A stretch of DNA of 64,000 nucleotides from Bradyrhizobium sp. LTSP849 (GCF_000938255.1 NZ_JYMR01000026.1:53923-117922), one strand, 5' to 3'. Shown: positions 30,489 through 40,708, numbered from the stretch's first letter. Translations and numbers: made by a program. Notes: generated by a model not told the origin, from the letters alone.

Positions 30489-30542
30489 AACGCCTGCGGC
30501 AAGGGCAGGTTCCAATAGGAACTGCCCTTCGCGCCGTCCGTT
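30489..30542. promoter_or_regulatory. divergent pair of EcfG-type promoters
   Basis: On the plus strand GGAAC (30518-30522) is followed by exactly 16 bases and CGTT (30539-30542), 27 bases before the DUF3175 gene. On the minus strand GGAAC (30513-30509) is followed by exactly 16 bases and CGTT (30492-30489), reading toward the MFS-otsB genes. The two -35 elements are four bases apart. Both match the general stress sigma EcfG consensus fully. Confidence 0.78.
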
Positions 30543-30569
30543 TCCGCTGGAGCCGCAAGGAGTTGATGC

Positions 30570-30962
30570 ATGGCTCAAGTCAGAAAGACGACACCTTCGC
30601 GAAAAGTAACAACTCGCAAGACAAGCAAGACAACAGCCAGGAAGACCAGCGCCAAGCGTAACGCCGCGCGCAAGGGCTCGAAACGCGCGGCGCCGAAGCG
30701 CTGGTCTCAGCGGGTGACGAAGGAGAGCGACGCGCTCGACCTCAAGCGCGGCGTGTTCAAACTAACGAGCCCGAAGAAGATCGCGGCCTCGCTGAAGAGC
30801 TCCGCCGAGCATAGCGCGCGCCGCAAGGCCGGCGCGTATCGCTCGGCGCTGTCGATGCTGACGTTCTACATCAACCGCGCCGGCAAGACGCTGCCGAAGA
30901 CGCAGCGGGAGCGGCTTGAGCGAGCAAAGGAGGAGCTGAAGCGAGCGTTCGGGAGAGAGTGA
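30570..30962 (+). CDS. DUF3175 family protein with a histone-like N-terminus
   Basis: A 130-residue basic protein. Residues 1-45 are Lys/Arg/Thr/Ser-rich (RKTTPSRKVTTRKTSKTTAR). The rest matches the DUF3175 pattern (WSQRVTKESDALDLKRGVFK, SARRKAGAYRSALSMLTFYI, LPKTQRERLERAKEELKRAF). AAGGAG precedes the ATG and a full EcfG promoter lies upstream, marking it as a stress-regulon gene. The basic tail suggests DNA association; function unknown. Confidence 0.85.
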   Translation: MAQVRKTTPSRKVTTRKTSKTTARKTSAKRNAARKGSKRAAPKRWSQRVTKESDALDLKRGVFKLTSPKKIAASLKSSAEHSARRKAGAYRSALSMLTFYINRAGKTLPKTQRERLERAKEELKRAFGRE

Positions 30963-30979
30963 GATTCGCGCGATGAACG

Positions 30980-33013
30980 CTACGCCGCCCTGATATTCGC
31001 CATGAACCGGTCGAGCTCGGCGCGGAGGCGGGTGCTTTCGGACGACAGTGTTTTCGCCGAGTTCAGCACCTCTTCCGAGGCCGAGCCGGTCTCAGCCGCG
31101 CCGCGGTTGACCTGGCCGATGTCGGTGGCGGCGGTCTGGGTGCCTTGCGCGACGGTCTGAACGCTGCGTGCAATCTCCTGGGTCGCGGCGCCCTGCTGCT
31201 CCACGGCGCTCGCGATCGACGTCGAGATCGACGATATCTGGCCGATGGTCGCGCCGATCTCCTTGATCGCGGCAACCGACTCCGCGGTTGCACCCTGCAT
31301 GCCCGTGATATGCGAGGAAATCTCGTCAGTTGCCTTGGCAGTCTGGCTCGCCAGTGATTTCACTTCGCTCGCAACCACCGCAAAACCGCGGCCGGCCTCG
31401 CCCGCGCGCGCCGCCTCGATGGTGGCGTTCAGCGCCAACAAATTGGTCTGCTCGGCAATCGCCGTGATCAGTTTGACCACTTCGCCGATCTGCTGCGCGG
31501 CATGCGAGAGTTTTCCGATCCGGCCGTCAGTCTCCTTCGCCTGCACCACGGCGGCTTCCGCAATGCGGCTGGAATCGCGGACCTGGCGGCCGATCTCCTC
31601 GACGGAGGCCGAGAGCTCTTCCGTCGCGGTCGCGACCGACTGCATATTGCTCGAGGCCTGCTCGGAGACGCCGGCAACCTGGCTCGACAGGCTCTGCGTG
31701 GTCTCGGCGGTGCGGGTCAGCGTGGACGCGGACGATTCGAGCTGCACAGCGGAGGCCGAAACGTTCGACACGATGGCGCCGACCGCGCTCTCGAAATCAT
31801 CGGCAAACCGAATCAGCTCGGAACGGCGGCTTGCCGCCTGCTCCTTGTTCTGGGCTTCGCTGGCGGCGGCGTCGCGTTCGGCCTTGGCCACCGCCTGCAC
31901 CTTGAATTCCTCGACCGCGCCGGCCATCTCGCCGATCTCGTCCTTGCGCCCCAGGCCCGGCAGCACGACGTCGAAATTACCCGAGGCAAGTTCGCGCATC
32001 GCCTTGCACATCGCAATCATCGGCCGCGAGATGCCATTGCCGAGCATCAGAGCCAGCACGGCGCCGACGGCAAGGCCGCCCAACGCCAGCATCAGCATCA
32101 GCCGCTCGGTGTCCCCGATCGTCGCATTGGCGCTGGCTTCGATGCGCTGCTGATCGGCCGACAGATCTGACCGCAGCTCGCCCGAGAGTTTGAGGATGGA
32201 CGCTGCGGTCTTGGTCATCTCACCGTTCATCTTGACGATGATTTTCACGTTGTCGGACAGTTTTACAAACGACGCACGGTACTGCTTCAACAGGCCGCCG
32301 ATCTCGGTGACGCGGTCGGTGATCTTCTGGTCGTTGGCATAGATCGAGACCAGCAGGGTCTCCAGGAACTTGATGCGCGCGATCACGCCGTCGGCGGTCT
32401 TCGGCTCCGGCTTGGCGACGAAGGAGCTGACCGAGGTGGAGACCGCAAGATATTGCGAGGTGATATCCTTGGCCGTGGTCTGGACCGATGCGAGCCCGGC
32501 CAGCGCCGCGGTGTCGGCGAGGTCGTCGAACTTGAAGCGGATCTTGTTGCCGACGCTGTTGAGCTCATCGGCGGCGATCTTGCCGTTCTCGCGCGTCAGC
32601 GTGATGATCTCGCTGAAGACTTTGGTGAAACGCTGGAACTCGGCCTCGAGCTTGCCGATCTGCTCGCGGCGCGCCGCGCCATTCGTGGCCGCCATCGACT
32701 TTGCGATCGCCGCCTTCAGATTCTCTTCGGCAGCCTTGGCCGCAGTCTCGTCGTCCGCAGCGCCGGTCAGCGTATAGGCCCGGGTCAGCCCCTGATAGCT
32801 GATCAATTCGCGATCGACGGTTCGCGCCAGATCGGCTTCCGCCACACTGGTCCGGTAGGATTCAACGGCGCCCGCGATTCGCTCGAAGCCGAAATAGGCA
32901 AACGCCATGCTGACGGCGAGGATGGCCAGCACCGCCACGAAGCCGAGGATGATTTTTGCGCGAAAACGCAAAGTGAACAGCTTCGATGTGTTCGGCTTGG
33001 ACTTGACGGACAT
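30980..33013 (-). CDS. methyl-accepting chemotaxis protein A
   Basis: About 677 residues: an N-terminal span (ILGFVAVLAILAVSMAFAYF), a periplasmic four-helix sensor domain (~45-290), a second span (LMLALGGLAVGAVLALMLGN), HAMP (RPMIAMCKAMRELASGNFDV) and the cytoplasmic signalling domain with the hairpin tip (IAEQTNLLALNATIEAARAG). MSVKSK at 33013 is chosen over the ATG 12 bases upstream, in parallel with its paralogue. From about residue 340 to the end it is nearly identical to the neighbouring receptor, while the sensor domains differ. It lacks a CheR-binding tail pentapeptide. Confidence 0.93.
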   Translation of the reverse strand: MSVKSKPNTSKLFTLRFRAKIILGFVAVLAILAVSMAFAYFGFERIAGAVESYRTSVAEADLARTVDRELISYQGLTRAYTLTGAADDETAAKAAEENLKAAIAKSMAATNGAARREQIGKLEAEFQRFTKVFSEIITLTRENGKIAADELNSVGNKIRFKFDDLADTAALAGLASVQTTAKDITSQYLAVSTSVSSFVAKPEPKTADGVIARIKFLETLLVSIYANDQKITDRVTEIGGLLKQYRASFVKLSDNVKIIVKMNGEMTKTAASILKLSGELRSDLSADQQRIEASANATIGDTERLMLMLALGGLAVGAVLALMLGNGISRPMIAMCKAMRELASGNFDVVLPGLGRKDEIGEMAGAVEEFKVQAVAKAERDAAASEAQNKEQAASRRSELIRFADDFESAVGAIVSNVSASAVQLESSASTLTRTAETTQSLSSQVAGVSEQASSNMQSVATATEELSASVEEIGRQVRDSSRIAEAAVVQAKETDGRIGKLSHAAQQIGEVVKLITAIAEQTNLLALNATIEAARAGEAGRGFAVVASEVKSLASQTAKATDEISSHITGMQGATAESVAAIKEIGATIGQISSISTSIASAVEQQGAATQEIARSVQTVAQGTQTAATDIGQVNRGAAETGSASEEVLNSAKTLSSESTRLRAELDRFMANIRAA

Positions 33014-33147
33014 TCCCCAACCCATTCCATTCGCGGAAAACCAGGCGCAGCCCGGAAGCAGCCCGCTCCCAGACTCGTCTGCACGGTAAATGGCAAAGGA
33101 TAAGCCGCGGTAAACTGCGGCGCCGCAACTTGCGGTTAGGTGACCTC

Positions 33148-33274
33148 GCTGTTGTCCCGGCGAAGGCCGGGACCCATACCCCCAAAGAGAAGTTACGGCG
33201 CGAGCTGGTAACTCCGAGTCCTCGCCAAACCACGTCCTGTGGTTATGGGTCCCGGCCTTCGCCGGGACGACAGC
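33148..33274. repeat. inverted repeat of the GTCCCGGCGAAGGCCGGGAC family
   Basis: A 31-base arm (33148-33178) containing GTCCCGGCGAAGGCCGGGAC is repeated in inverse orientation at 33244-33274 with one mismatch, each arm itself being a palindrome. It separates the two receptor genes. Such units are frequent in Bradyrhizobium intergenic regions. Confidence 0.8.
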
Positions 33275-33297
33275 GGAGCGAGGAGTGCGGTCCGGAC

Positions 33298-35337
33298 TTA
33301 CGCCGCCCTGATATTCGCCATGAACCGGTCAAGCTCGGCGCGGAGACGGGTGCTTTCGGACGACAGTGTTTTCGCCGAGTTCAGCACCTCTTCCGAGGCC
33401 GAGCCGGTCTCGGCGGCGCCGCGGTTGACCTGGCCGATGTCGGTGGCGGCGGTCTGGGTGCCCTGGGCGACGTTCTGGACGCTGCGGGCGATCTCCTGGG
33501 TGGCGGCGCCCTGCTCTTCCACGGCACTCGCGATCGACGTCGAGATCGACGAGATCTGGCCGATGGTCGCCCCGATCTCCTTGATCGCGGCGACGGACTC
33601 GGCGGTGGCGCCCTGCATGCCCATGATGTGCGACGAAATCTCATCCGTCGCCTTCGCGGTCTGGCTCGCCAGCGACTTTACTTCGCTCGCAACCACTGCA
33701 AAGCCGCGGCCGGCTTCACCGGCGCGCGCCGCCTCGATAGTGGCGTTCAGCGCGAGGAGGTTGGTCTGCTCGGCGATCGCCGTGATCAGTTTTACGACTT
33801 CGCCGATCTGCTGCGCGGCATGCGAGAGTTTTCCGATCCGGCCGTCGGTCTCCTTCGCCTGCACAACGGCGGCTTCCGCAATGCGGCTGGAGTCGCGGAC
33901 CTGACGGCCGATCTCCTCGACGGAAGCCGAAAGCTCTTCAGTGGCGGTCGCGACCGACTGCATGTTGCTCGAGGCCTGTTCGGAGACGCCGGCGACCTGG
34001 CTCGACAGGGTCTGCGTGGTCTCGGCGGTACGGGTCAGCGTTGAGGCTGACGATTCGAGCTGCACCGCGGAGGCCGAAACGTTGGACACGATGGCGCCGA
34101 CCGCGCTCTCGAAATCATCGGCAAAACGAATCAGCTCGGAGCGACGCGCCGTGGCCAGCTCCTTGTTTTGGGCTTCACTGGCCGCGGCATCGCGCTCGGC
34201 CTTGGCCACTGCCTGCACCTTGAACTCTTCGACCGCGCCGGCCATCTCGCCGATCTCGTCCTTGCGGCCCAGGCCCGGCAGCACGACGTCGAAATTACCC
34301 GAGGCAAGCTCGCGCATCGCCTTGCACATCGCAATCATCGGACGCGAGATGCCGGTGCCGAGCAGGAAGGCGAGGACGGCGCCGAGCAGCGTGCCGCCGA
34401 CGGCGAGCATTAACACCAATTCCTCGGTCTTCCCGATGGTCGCTTCGGACTCCGAATCCAGCCGCTGCTGTTCGGCCACGAGATCCGCCTTCATGGCAGA
34501 GGCGCCCCGAAGAATCGCGCCTGCCGAGCCGCTCATCTCTGTGACGAGATCGTCGACCATCTTGGCGTTGGCGATCAGCTTTTCCAGCGCTTCGCGATAG
34601 GCGACAAGGATCGTCTTGGCGTCCTTCAGGCCGGCGACGATCTTTTCGTCCATGGAATAGACTGCGCTGAGCGAATTCTCGACGAATTTCAGCCGGGCCA
34701 GCGCACTGGTCGCGATCGCCTGGTCGGATGTCAGCACGAAATTGGTCGCCGCCGCGCTTGCGGTCTGGAACTGCGCGTTGACCTGCTTGGTGCCGAACTC
34801 GATCGACTGTGCCTCGGCATCGGAGGCATTGTTGCCGATGTCATCGAGCTTGTACTTCAGCAGATTGGCTTGGCGCGAGAGCTGGTTCTGCACCAGCAGC
34901 GTGCTGTCACGCTTGGCCTGGAGGACCTTGGCGAAGGTCGCGGAGAAATTCGCAAACTCCTTGGCGAGCTTGTCGAGGCTGTCCTGCCGCGCCGGTGTCT
35001 TGGCGCTCTTGAGGGCCAGGTCGATGGCACTCTTCAGGTTGGCCTCAGTGTCCAGCGCGGCCTTGGCGTCATCTTCGTTGCCGGTGACGACGAAATATTT
35101 GACGGCCGAACGATAGGCGAGCAGTTCGCGGTCGATGTTACGGGCGAGATCGGCCTCCGAGACGCTGGTGCGGTAGGATCCGACGCCGGATGAGACCCGC
35201 TCGAAGCCGAAATAGGCGAAAGCCATGCTGCCGGCGGAGATCACCAGCACGGCGGCGAAGCCGAGGATGATCTTGGCGCGGAACCTGAGGGTCGGAAATA
35301 TGCTGCGCTTCGACGGCGACGCGGTACGCCCGGACAT
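33298..35337 (-). CDS. methyl-accepting chemotaxis protein B
   Basis: About 679 residues with the same layout as the previous receptor: span (IILGFAAVLVISAGSMAFAY), a periplasmic helical sensor region (~45-300) that differs clearly (TNFVLTSDQAIATSALARLK), span (LMLAVGGTLLGAVLAFLLGT), HAMP and signalling domain. ATG at 35337 is supported by a GGGGG-type ribosome site in the 12 bases upstream. The signalling half is nearly identical to receptor A at the DNA level too. They are tandem duplicates that kept one output and changed input. Confidence 0.93.
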   Translation of the reverse strand: MSGRTASPSKRSIFPTLRFRAKIILGFAAVLVISAGSMAFAYFGFERVSSGVGSYRTSVSEADLARNIDRELLAYRSAVKYFVVTGNEDDAKAALDTEANLKSAIDLALKSAKTPARQDSLDKLAKEFANFSATFAKVLQAKRDSTLLVQNQLSRQANLLKYKLDDIGNNASDAEAQSIEFGTKQVNAQFQTASAAATNFVLTSDQAIATSALARLKFVENSLSAVYSMDEKIVAGLKDAKTILVAYREALEKLIANAKMVDDLVTEMSGSAGAILRGASAMKADLVAEQQRLDSESEATIGKTEELVLMLAVGGTLLGAVLAFLLGTGISRPMIAMCKAMRELASGNFDVVLPGLGRKDEIGEMAGAVEEFKVQAVAKAERDAAASEAQNKELATARRSELIRFADDFESAVGAIVSNVSASAVQLESSASTLTRTAETTQTLSSQVAGVSEQASSNMQSVATATEELSASVEEIGRQVRDSSRIAEAAVVQAKETDGRIGKLSHAAQQIGEVVKLITAIAEQTNLLALNATIEAARAGEAGRGFAVVASEVKSLASQTAKATDEISSHIMGMQGATAESVAAIKEIGATIGQISSISTSIASAVEEQGAATQEIARSVQNVAQGTQTAATDIGQVNRGAAETGSASEEVLNSAKTLSSESTRLRAELDRFMANIRAA

Positions 35338-35463
35338 TCCAACCCCCATTTACTATTCAGCCGTCGTCCGGAAGCGCCCCGCCTCCAGACCCCGAAAGCG
35401 CAAAACTAGGGCAGAATGAATAAAGGGCGGTAAATTCGTCACGCCCGCGCAATCCTGGGCTTT

Positions 35464-35480
35464 GTCGGCCAAAGGCCGAC
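35464..35480. other. hairpin upstream of coxS
   Basis: GTCGGCC-AAA-GGCCGAC is a perfect seven-base-pair stem in the 240-base gap between the divergent receptor and cox genes. It could be an operator or a transcript-leader hairpin for coxS. Confidence 0.35.
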
Positions 35481-35577
35481 TGGACAGGACCTGGGCGACC
35501 AAAATCCTAGTTGCCAAGCCCGGGGGCAGCGGTCTCTAATTAGAAACAATCAAAATCAATCCCGGGAGGTATGTTCC

Positions 35578-36063
<486 letters not shown>

Positions 36064-36148
36064 AGCGGCGCGCCTCGAAAGAAGAACCAACACTGCGGCT
36101 TTCGATGGAAAGCGCAGGACAACAATCTCCGGTCGGGAGGACCAGACT

Positions 36149-38491
36149 ATGGGTGTTGAAGGCATCGGCGCGCGCGTCGTGCGCAAGGAAGACAAGCGTT
36201 TCATTACTGGCAAGGGCCGCTACGTCGACGACATCAAATTGCTGGGCATGACTCATGCCCATTTCATCAGAAGCCCGCATGCGCACGCCAAGGTGAAGGG
36301 GATCGACTCCTCCGCCGCGCTCAACATGCCGGGTGTGGTCGCAGTTCTTACCGGGCAGCAAATCGTCGACGACAAGGTCGGCAACCTCATCTGCGGCTGG
36401 GCCATCACCTCCAAGGACGGCAGCCCGATGAAGATGGGCGCATGGCCGGCGATGGCGCCGGAGACGGTGCGCTTCGTCGGACAGGCCGTCGCGGTCGTGA
36501 TCGCCGAGACGAAGAATTTGGCGCGCGACGCGGCCGAAGCCGTGGTCGTCGATTATGAAGAGCTGCCGGCGGTTGCCGACGTTCACACCGCGATCAAGGC
36601 CGGCGCACCGCAGCTTCATCCCGAGGCCCCCGGCAACCAGGTCTATGACTGGGTGATCGGCGACGAGGGCGCGACGGATGCCGCCTTCGCCAAGGCCGCC
36701 AATGTCGTGAAGCTCGACGTCACCAACAACCGGCTCGCGCCCAACGCGATGGAGCCGCGCGCGGCGATCGCCGATTACGACGAGGCGGAGGAGCATTTCA
36801 CGCTCTATACGACCTCGCAGAACCCGCACGTTGCCCGCCTGGTGCTGTCGGCGTTCTACAACATCGCCCCCGAGCACAAGCTGCGCGTGATCGCGCCCGA
36901 CGTCGGCGGCGGTTTTGGCTCGAAAATCTTCATCTATCCGGAGGAGATGGTCGCGCTATGGGCATCGAAGAAGGTCGGCCGTCCGGTGAAATGGACCGGC
37001 GACCGTACCGAGGCCTTCCTCACCGACGCGCATGGCCGTGACCATGTCACCCAGGCCGAGATGGCGTTCGACGCCAACAACAAGATCATCGGGTTGAAGG
37101 TGAAGACCTACGCCAATTTCGGCGCCTACATGTCGCTGTTCTCGTCGTCAGTGCCGACCTATCTCTACGCGACGCTGCTGTCTGGCCAGTACAACATCCC
37201 GGCGATCCATGCCGAGGTGATCGGGGTCTATACCAACACCACGCCGGTCGATGCCTATCGCGGCGCGGGCCGGCCTGAGGCAAGCTATCTGATCGAACGG
37301 CTGATGGAGACGGCGGCGCGGCAGTTGAAGGTGGATCCGGCAGCACTGCGCCGGACCAATTTCATCACCCAGTTCCCGCACCAGACGCCCGTGATCATGG
37401 CCTATGACACCGGCGACTTTAATGCCTCGCTCGACGCCGCGATGAAGGCGATCGACTATGCCGGCTTTGCCGGACGCAAGGCCAAGGCCAAAGCCGACGG
37501 CAAGCTGCGCGGCATCGGCGTGTCCTGCTACATCGAAGCCTGCGGCATCGCGCCGTCAAAGGCGGTCGGCAGTCTCGGTGCCGGCGTCGGCTTGTGGGAA
37601 TCAGCCGAGGTCCGCGTCAACCCGGTCGGCACCATCGAGATCCTCACGGGCTCGCACAGCCACGGCCAGGGTCACGAGACCACGTTCTGCCAGCTCGTGT
37701 CGGAGCGCCTCGGCATTCCCATCAGCCAAGTCTCGATCGTCCATGGCGACACCGACAAGGTGCAGTTCGGCATGGGCACCTACGGCTCGCGCTCCGCGGC
37801 CGTCGGTCTCACCGCGATCCTGAAGGCGATGGAGAAGATGGAGGCAAAGGCCAAGAAGATTGCGGCGCATGCGCTGGAAGCTTCCGAGGCCGACATCGTC
37901 ATCGAGAACGGCGAGTTCAAGGTCACCGGCACCGACAAGGCGATCGCGCTGCCGATGGTCGCGCTCGCGGCCTACACCGCCCACAATCTGCCTGACGGGA
38001 TGGAGCCGGGCCTGAAGGAAAGCGCCTTCTATGACCCGACCAACTTCACCTTCCCGGCCGGCGCCTATATCTGCGAACTCGAGGTCGATGCCGGCACCGG
38101 CAAGACCTCCTTCGTCAACTTCGTCGCAGCCGACGATTTCGGCCGGCTGATCAACCCGATGATCGTCGAAGGCCAGGTCCATGGCGGCCTCGCCCAGGGC
38201 ATCGGCCAGGCGCTGCTCGAGCACGCGATCTACGATGCCAACGGCCAGCCGGTCACGGCCTCGTTCATGGATTACTCCATGCCGCGCGCCGACGATCTAC
38301 CGTCGTTCAACCTCTCCCACACCACGACGCTGTGCCCGGGCAATCCCCTCGGCATCAAGGGTTGCGGTGAGGCCGGCGCAATCGGCGCCTCTGCGGCCGT
38401 GATCAACGCGATCACGGATGCGATCGGCAAGAACAATCTGGAAATGCCCGCAACCCCGGATCGGGTGTGGCGCACGATCCACGCGGCCTGA
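36149..38491 (+). CDS. coxL: large molybdopterin subunit, form II CoxL-like
   Basis: A 780-residue molybdenum hydroxylase subunit of the xanthine oxidase family. The active-site loop reads AYRGAGRPE, the signature of form II, rather than AYXCSFR of true form I CO dehydrogenase. Cofactor-binding motifs such as GGGFGSK, GQGHETTFCQ, TYGSRSAA and GCGEAGAIG are present, with the late active-site Glu in KGCGEAG. Form II enzymes often do not support growth on CO and may oxidise other substrates. CaiB and MFS genes downstream hint at a small aromatic or organic acid, by inference. Confidence 0.9.
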   Translation: MGVEGIGARVVRKEDKRFITGKGRYVDDIKLLGMTHAHFIRSPHAHAKVKGIDSSAALNMPGVVAVLTGQQIVDDKVGNLICGWAITSKDGSPMKMGAWPAMAPETVRFVGQAVAVVIAETKNLARDAAEAVVVDYEELPAVADVHTAIKAGAPQLHPEAPGNQVYDWVIGDEGATDAAFAKAANVVKLDVTNNRLAPNAMEPRAAIADYDEAEEHFTLYTTSQNPHVARLVLSAFYNIAPEHKLRVIAPDVGGGFGSKIFIYPEEMVALWASKKVGRPVKWTGDRTEAFLTDAHGRDHVTQAEMAFDANNKIIGLKVKTYANFGAYMSLFSSSVPTYLYATLLSGQYNIPAIHAEVIGVYTNTTPVDAYRGAGRPEASYLIERLMETAARQLKVDPAALRRTNFITQFPHQTPVIMAYDTGDFNASLDAAMKAIDYAGFAGRKAKAKADGKLRGIGVSCYIEACGIAPSKAVGSLGAGVGLWESAEVRVNPVGTIEILTGSHSHGQGHETTFCQLVSERLGIPISQVSIVHGDTDKVQFGMGTYGSRSAAVGLTAILKAMEKMEAKAKKIAAHALEASEADIVIENGEFKVTGTDKAIALPMVALAAYTAHNLPDGMEPGLKESAFYDPTNFTFPAGAYICELEVDAGTGKTSFVNFVAADDFGRLINPMIVEGQVHGGLAQGIGQALLEHAIYDANGQPVTASFMDYSMPRADDLPSFNLSHTTTLCPGNPLGIKGCGEAGAIGASAAVINAITDAIGKNNLEMPATPDRVWRTIHAA

Positions 38492-38505
38492 GAGGAGCAG
38501 AAAGA

Positions 38506-39306
38506 ATGTACCAGACCATTTATCATCGCGCTTCTTCGGTCGACGAGGCCGCCAGCCTGTTTGCCAAGGGGACCGAGGCGAAATTCCTGGCCGGCGGCCA
38601 GACGCTGCTGCCAGTCATGAAGCAGCGCCTCGCCGCCCCCTCGGATGTGATCGACCTCGGCAAGATCAAGGAGCTGCAGGGCGTCGAGCTGTCAGGCGAC
38701 GTGCTGACCATCAAGGCCGGCACGACCTATTTCGACATCATGCAGAATGCCGACGTGAAGAAGGCAATCCCCGCGATTGCCTATCTCACCTCGGTGCTCG
38801 GCGACCCCGCGGTGCGCTATCGCGGCACGATCGGCGGCTCGATCGCCAACAACGATCCGGCCGCTGATTATCCGGCCGCGCTGCTGGCGCTCGGCGCCAC
38901 CGTGAAGACCAACAAGCGGTCGATTTCGGCGGAGGATTTCTTCAAGGGCCTGTTCACGACCGCTCTCGAAGACGGCGAGATCATCACGGCGGTGTCGTTC
39001 CCTGTTCCGGCAAAGGCAGGCTACGCAAAAATGCGGCACCCGGCCTCGCGCTTCGCGCTCACCGCTGTCTTCGTCGCCCAGACGAAATCGGGCGAGATTC
39101 GCGTCGCCGCCACCGGCGCCTCGCAAAGCGGCGTGATGCGGGTCGCCGCGATCGAGGCCGCGCTGAAGGCGAACTGGTCGCCGTCGGCAATCGACAGCGT
39201 GAGCATTTCGGCGAGCAATCTGCTGGCCGATATCCACGGCACAGCGGAGTATCGCGCCAACCTCATCAAGGTGATGGCACAGCGCGCAGTGGCTGCCGCG
39301 GGCTGA
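38506..39306 (+). CDS. coxM: medium FAD subunit of the CO-dehydrogenase-like enzyme
   Basis: A 266-residue FAD-binding protein with AKFLAGGQTLLPVMK (pyrophosphate loop), TIGGSIANNDPAADYPAALL and the C-terminal CO dehydrogenase flavoprotein domain (IRVAATGASQSGVMR). It passes electrons from CoxS to the quinone pool or another acceptor. GAGGAG eight bases before ATG 38506 decides the start; a longer frame starts inside coxL. It is the third gene of the operon, followed by a strong terminator. Confidence 0.93.
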   Translation: MYQTIYHRASSVDEAASLFAKGTEAKFLAGGQTLLPVMKQRLAAPSDVIDLGKIKELQGVELSGDVLTIKAGTTYFDIMQNADVKKAIPAIAYLTSVLGDPAVRYRGTIGGSIANNDPAADYPAALLALGATVKTNKRSISAEDFFKGLFTTALEDGEIITAVSFPVPAKAGYAKMRHPASRFALTAVFVAQTKSGEIRVAATGASQSGVMRVAAIEAALKANWSPSAIDSVSISASNLLADIHGTAEYRANLIKVMAQRAVAAAG

Positions 39307-39329
39307 TAGCGCCTCAACACAAATCTTCC

Positions 39330-39361
39330 GCGGCGCGCAGCAATGCGCGCCGCTTTTATTT
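39330..39361 (+). terminator. rho-independent terminator of the cox operon
   Basis: GCGGCGCGC-AGCAAT-GCGCGCCGC is a perfect nine-base-pair stem followed by TTTTATTTT, 24 bases after the coxM stop. Confidence 0.88.
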
Positions 39362-39501
39362 TGGCCATGCGGCATGAAAACCGCTTGCCTCGCTGGCTTG
39401 AAGGCGAGAAAAGTTAATCAGCCAATTAACTCGCCCCACAGAGGAACGTCCCGGGCTTGCCGGACCATCGGCATCCGCCCGCGACCCGAGGAAACAACAA
39501 C

Positions 39502-40611
39502 GTGCTCGATAAGCCAGCCCCCACCACCTCCGTCCGCACCTCCGGCCCGCTGTCAGGCTTCCGCATCGTCGAATTCGCCGGCATCGGACCCGGCCCGTTC
39601 GCCTGCATGATGCTGGCCGACATGGGCGCCGACGTCGTCACGCTCGACCGGGTCGGCGCGAAGAAGAGCATGAAGTCGGTGGCAGGCCGCGGCCGCAAGG
39701 TGATCGAGCTCGACCTCAAGGACAAGGCAGCGATTGCCGAGGTGCTCGACCTGCTTGCGAACGCCGACGCGCTGGTCGAAGGCTTTCGCCCCGGCGTGAT
39801 GGAGCGGCTCGGGCTCGGCCCCGATGTCGTGCTCGCGCGCAACCCGAAGCTCGTCTACGGCCGCATGACCGGCTGGGGCCAGGAAGGTCCGCTCGCCAAC
39901 GCCGCAGGCCACGACATCAATTACATCTCCATCACCGGTGCGCTCGCCGCGATCGGCACCAAGGAAGCGCCGGTGCCGCCGCTCAACCTCGTCGGCGATT
40001 TCGGCGGCGGCGCGCTCTATCTCGTCGTCGGCGTGCTCGCGGCGCTGCTGGAAGCATCAAAGTCCGGCAAGGGTCAGGTGGTCGACGCCGCGATGTGCGA
40101 CGGCGCGGCATCACTGATGTCGTTCTTCTTCGACATGACCACGCTCGGCCGCTGGACCGAAGGCCGGAACCAGAATTTCCTCGACGGCGGCGCGCATTTC
40201 TACGGCGTCTACGAATGCGCCTGCGGCCATTTCGTCTCGATCGGCTCGATCGAGCCGCAGTTCTACGCCCTGCTGCGCGAGCACGCGGGCCTGACCGATA
40301 CCGATTTCGACGCGCAGATGGACCGCAAGGCCTGGCCCGCGCTCAAGCAGAAGCTGCAAGCCGTCTTCAAGAGCAAGACGCGCGAAGACTGGTGCAAGAT
40401 CATGGAAGGCTCCGACATCTGCTTCGCACCGGTGCTGACCATGTCGGAAGCGACCGAGCATCCGCACATGCTCGCGCGCAATGTGTTCGTCGAGCGCCAC
40501 GGCGTGAAGCAGCCAGCACCGGCGCCCCGCTTCTCACGGACGCCGTCGGCGGTTCGCGAACCGGAGGGAGTGGAGATCGGGGCCGTGACGAGCGCGTGGA
40601 AGGCCCGCTGA
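39502..40611 (+). CDS. CaiB/BaiF-family CoA-transferase or acyl-CoA racemase
   Basis: A 369-residue class III CoA-transferase resembling alpha-methylacyl-CoA racemase. It has LSGFRIVEFAGIGPGPFACM, a conserved Asp near VDAAMCDGAASLMS, LVYGRMTGWGQEGPLANAAG and GHDINYISITGALAAIG. The start is GTG at 39502 with GAGG ten bases upstream; an earlier in-frame GTG-like start is less likely. Its own transcript is implied by the terminator before it. Racemases and CoA-transferases share the fold, so the reaction is unresolved. Confidence 0.85.
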   Translation: MLDKPAPTTSVRTSGPLSGFRIVEFAGIGPGPFACMMLADMGADVVTLDRVGAKKSMKSVAGRGRKVIELDLKDKAAIAEVLDLLANADALVEGFRPGVMERLGLGPDVVLARNPKLVYGRMTGWGQEGPLANAAGHDINYISITGALAAIGTKEAPVPPLNLVGDFGGGALYLVVGVLAALLEASKSGKGQVVDAAMCDGAASLMSFFFDMTTLGRWTEGRNQNFLDGGAHFYGVYECACGHFVSIGSIEPQFYALLREHAGLTDTDFDAQMDRKAWPALKQKLQAVFKSKTREDWCKIMEGSDICFAPVLTMSEATEHPHMLARNVFVERHGVKQPAPAPRFSRTPSAVREPEGVEIGAVTSAWKAR

Positions 40612-40708
40612 CAACCCGGCCATGCGGGGAAATCCGGTCTGAGGTTCTTGCAAGCGGTGCACTCTTGCGTCAGTTGTCGTGTCACACGAGTGACACAAGG
40701 TGCTACCG

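Noticed and set aside
33148..33274. A transposon end or insertion sequence between the receptor genes
   Set aside because: The inverted arms enclose only ~65 bases and no transposase; the unit is a common intergenic palindrome.
36149..38491. True (form I) CO dehydrogenase able to grow on CO
   Set aside because: The active-site loop is AYRGAGR, the form II signature, not AYXCSFR.
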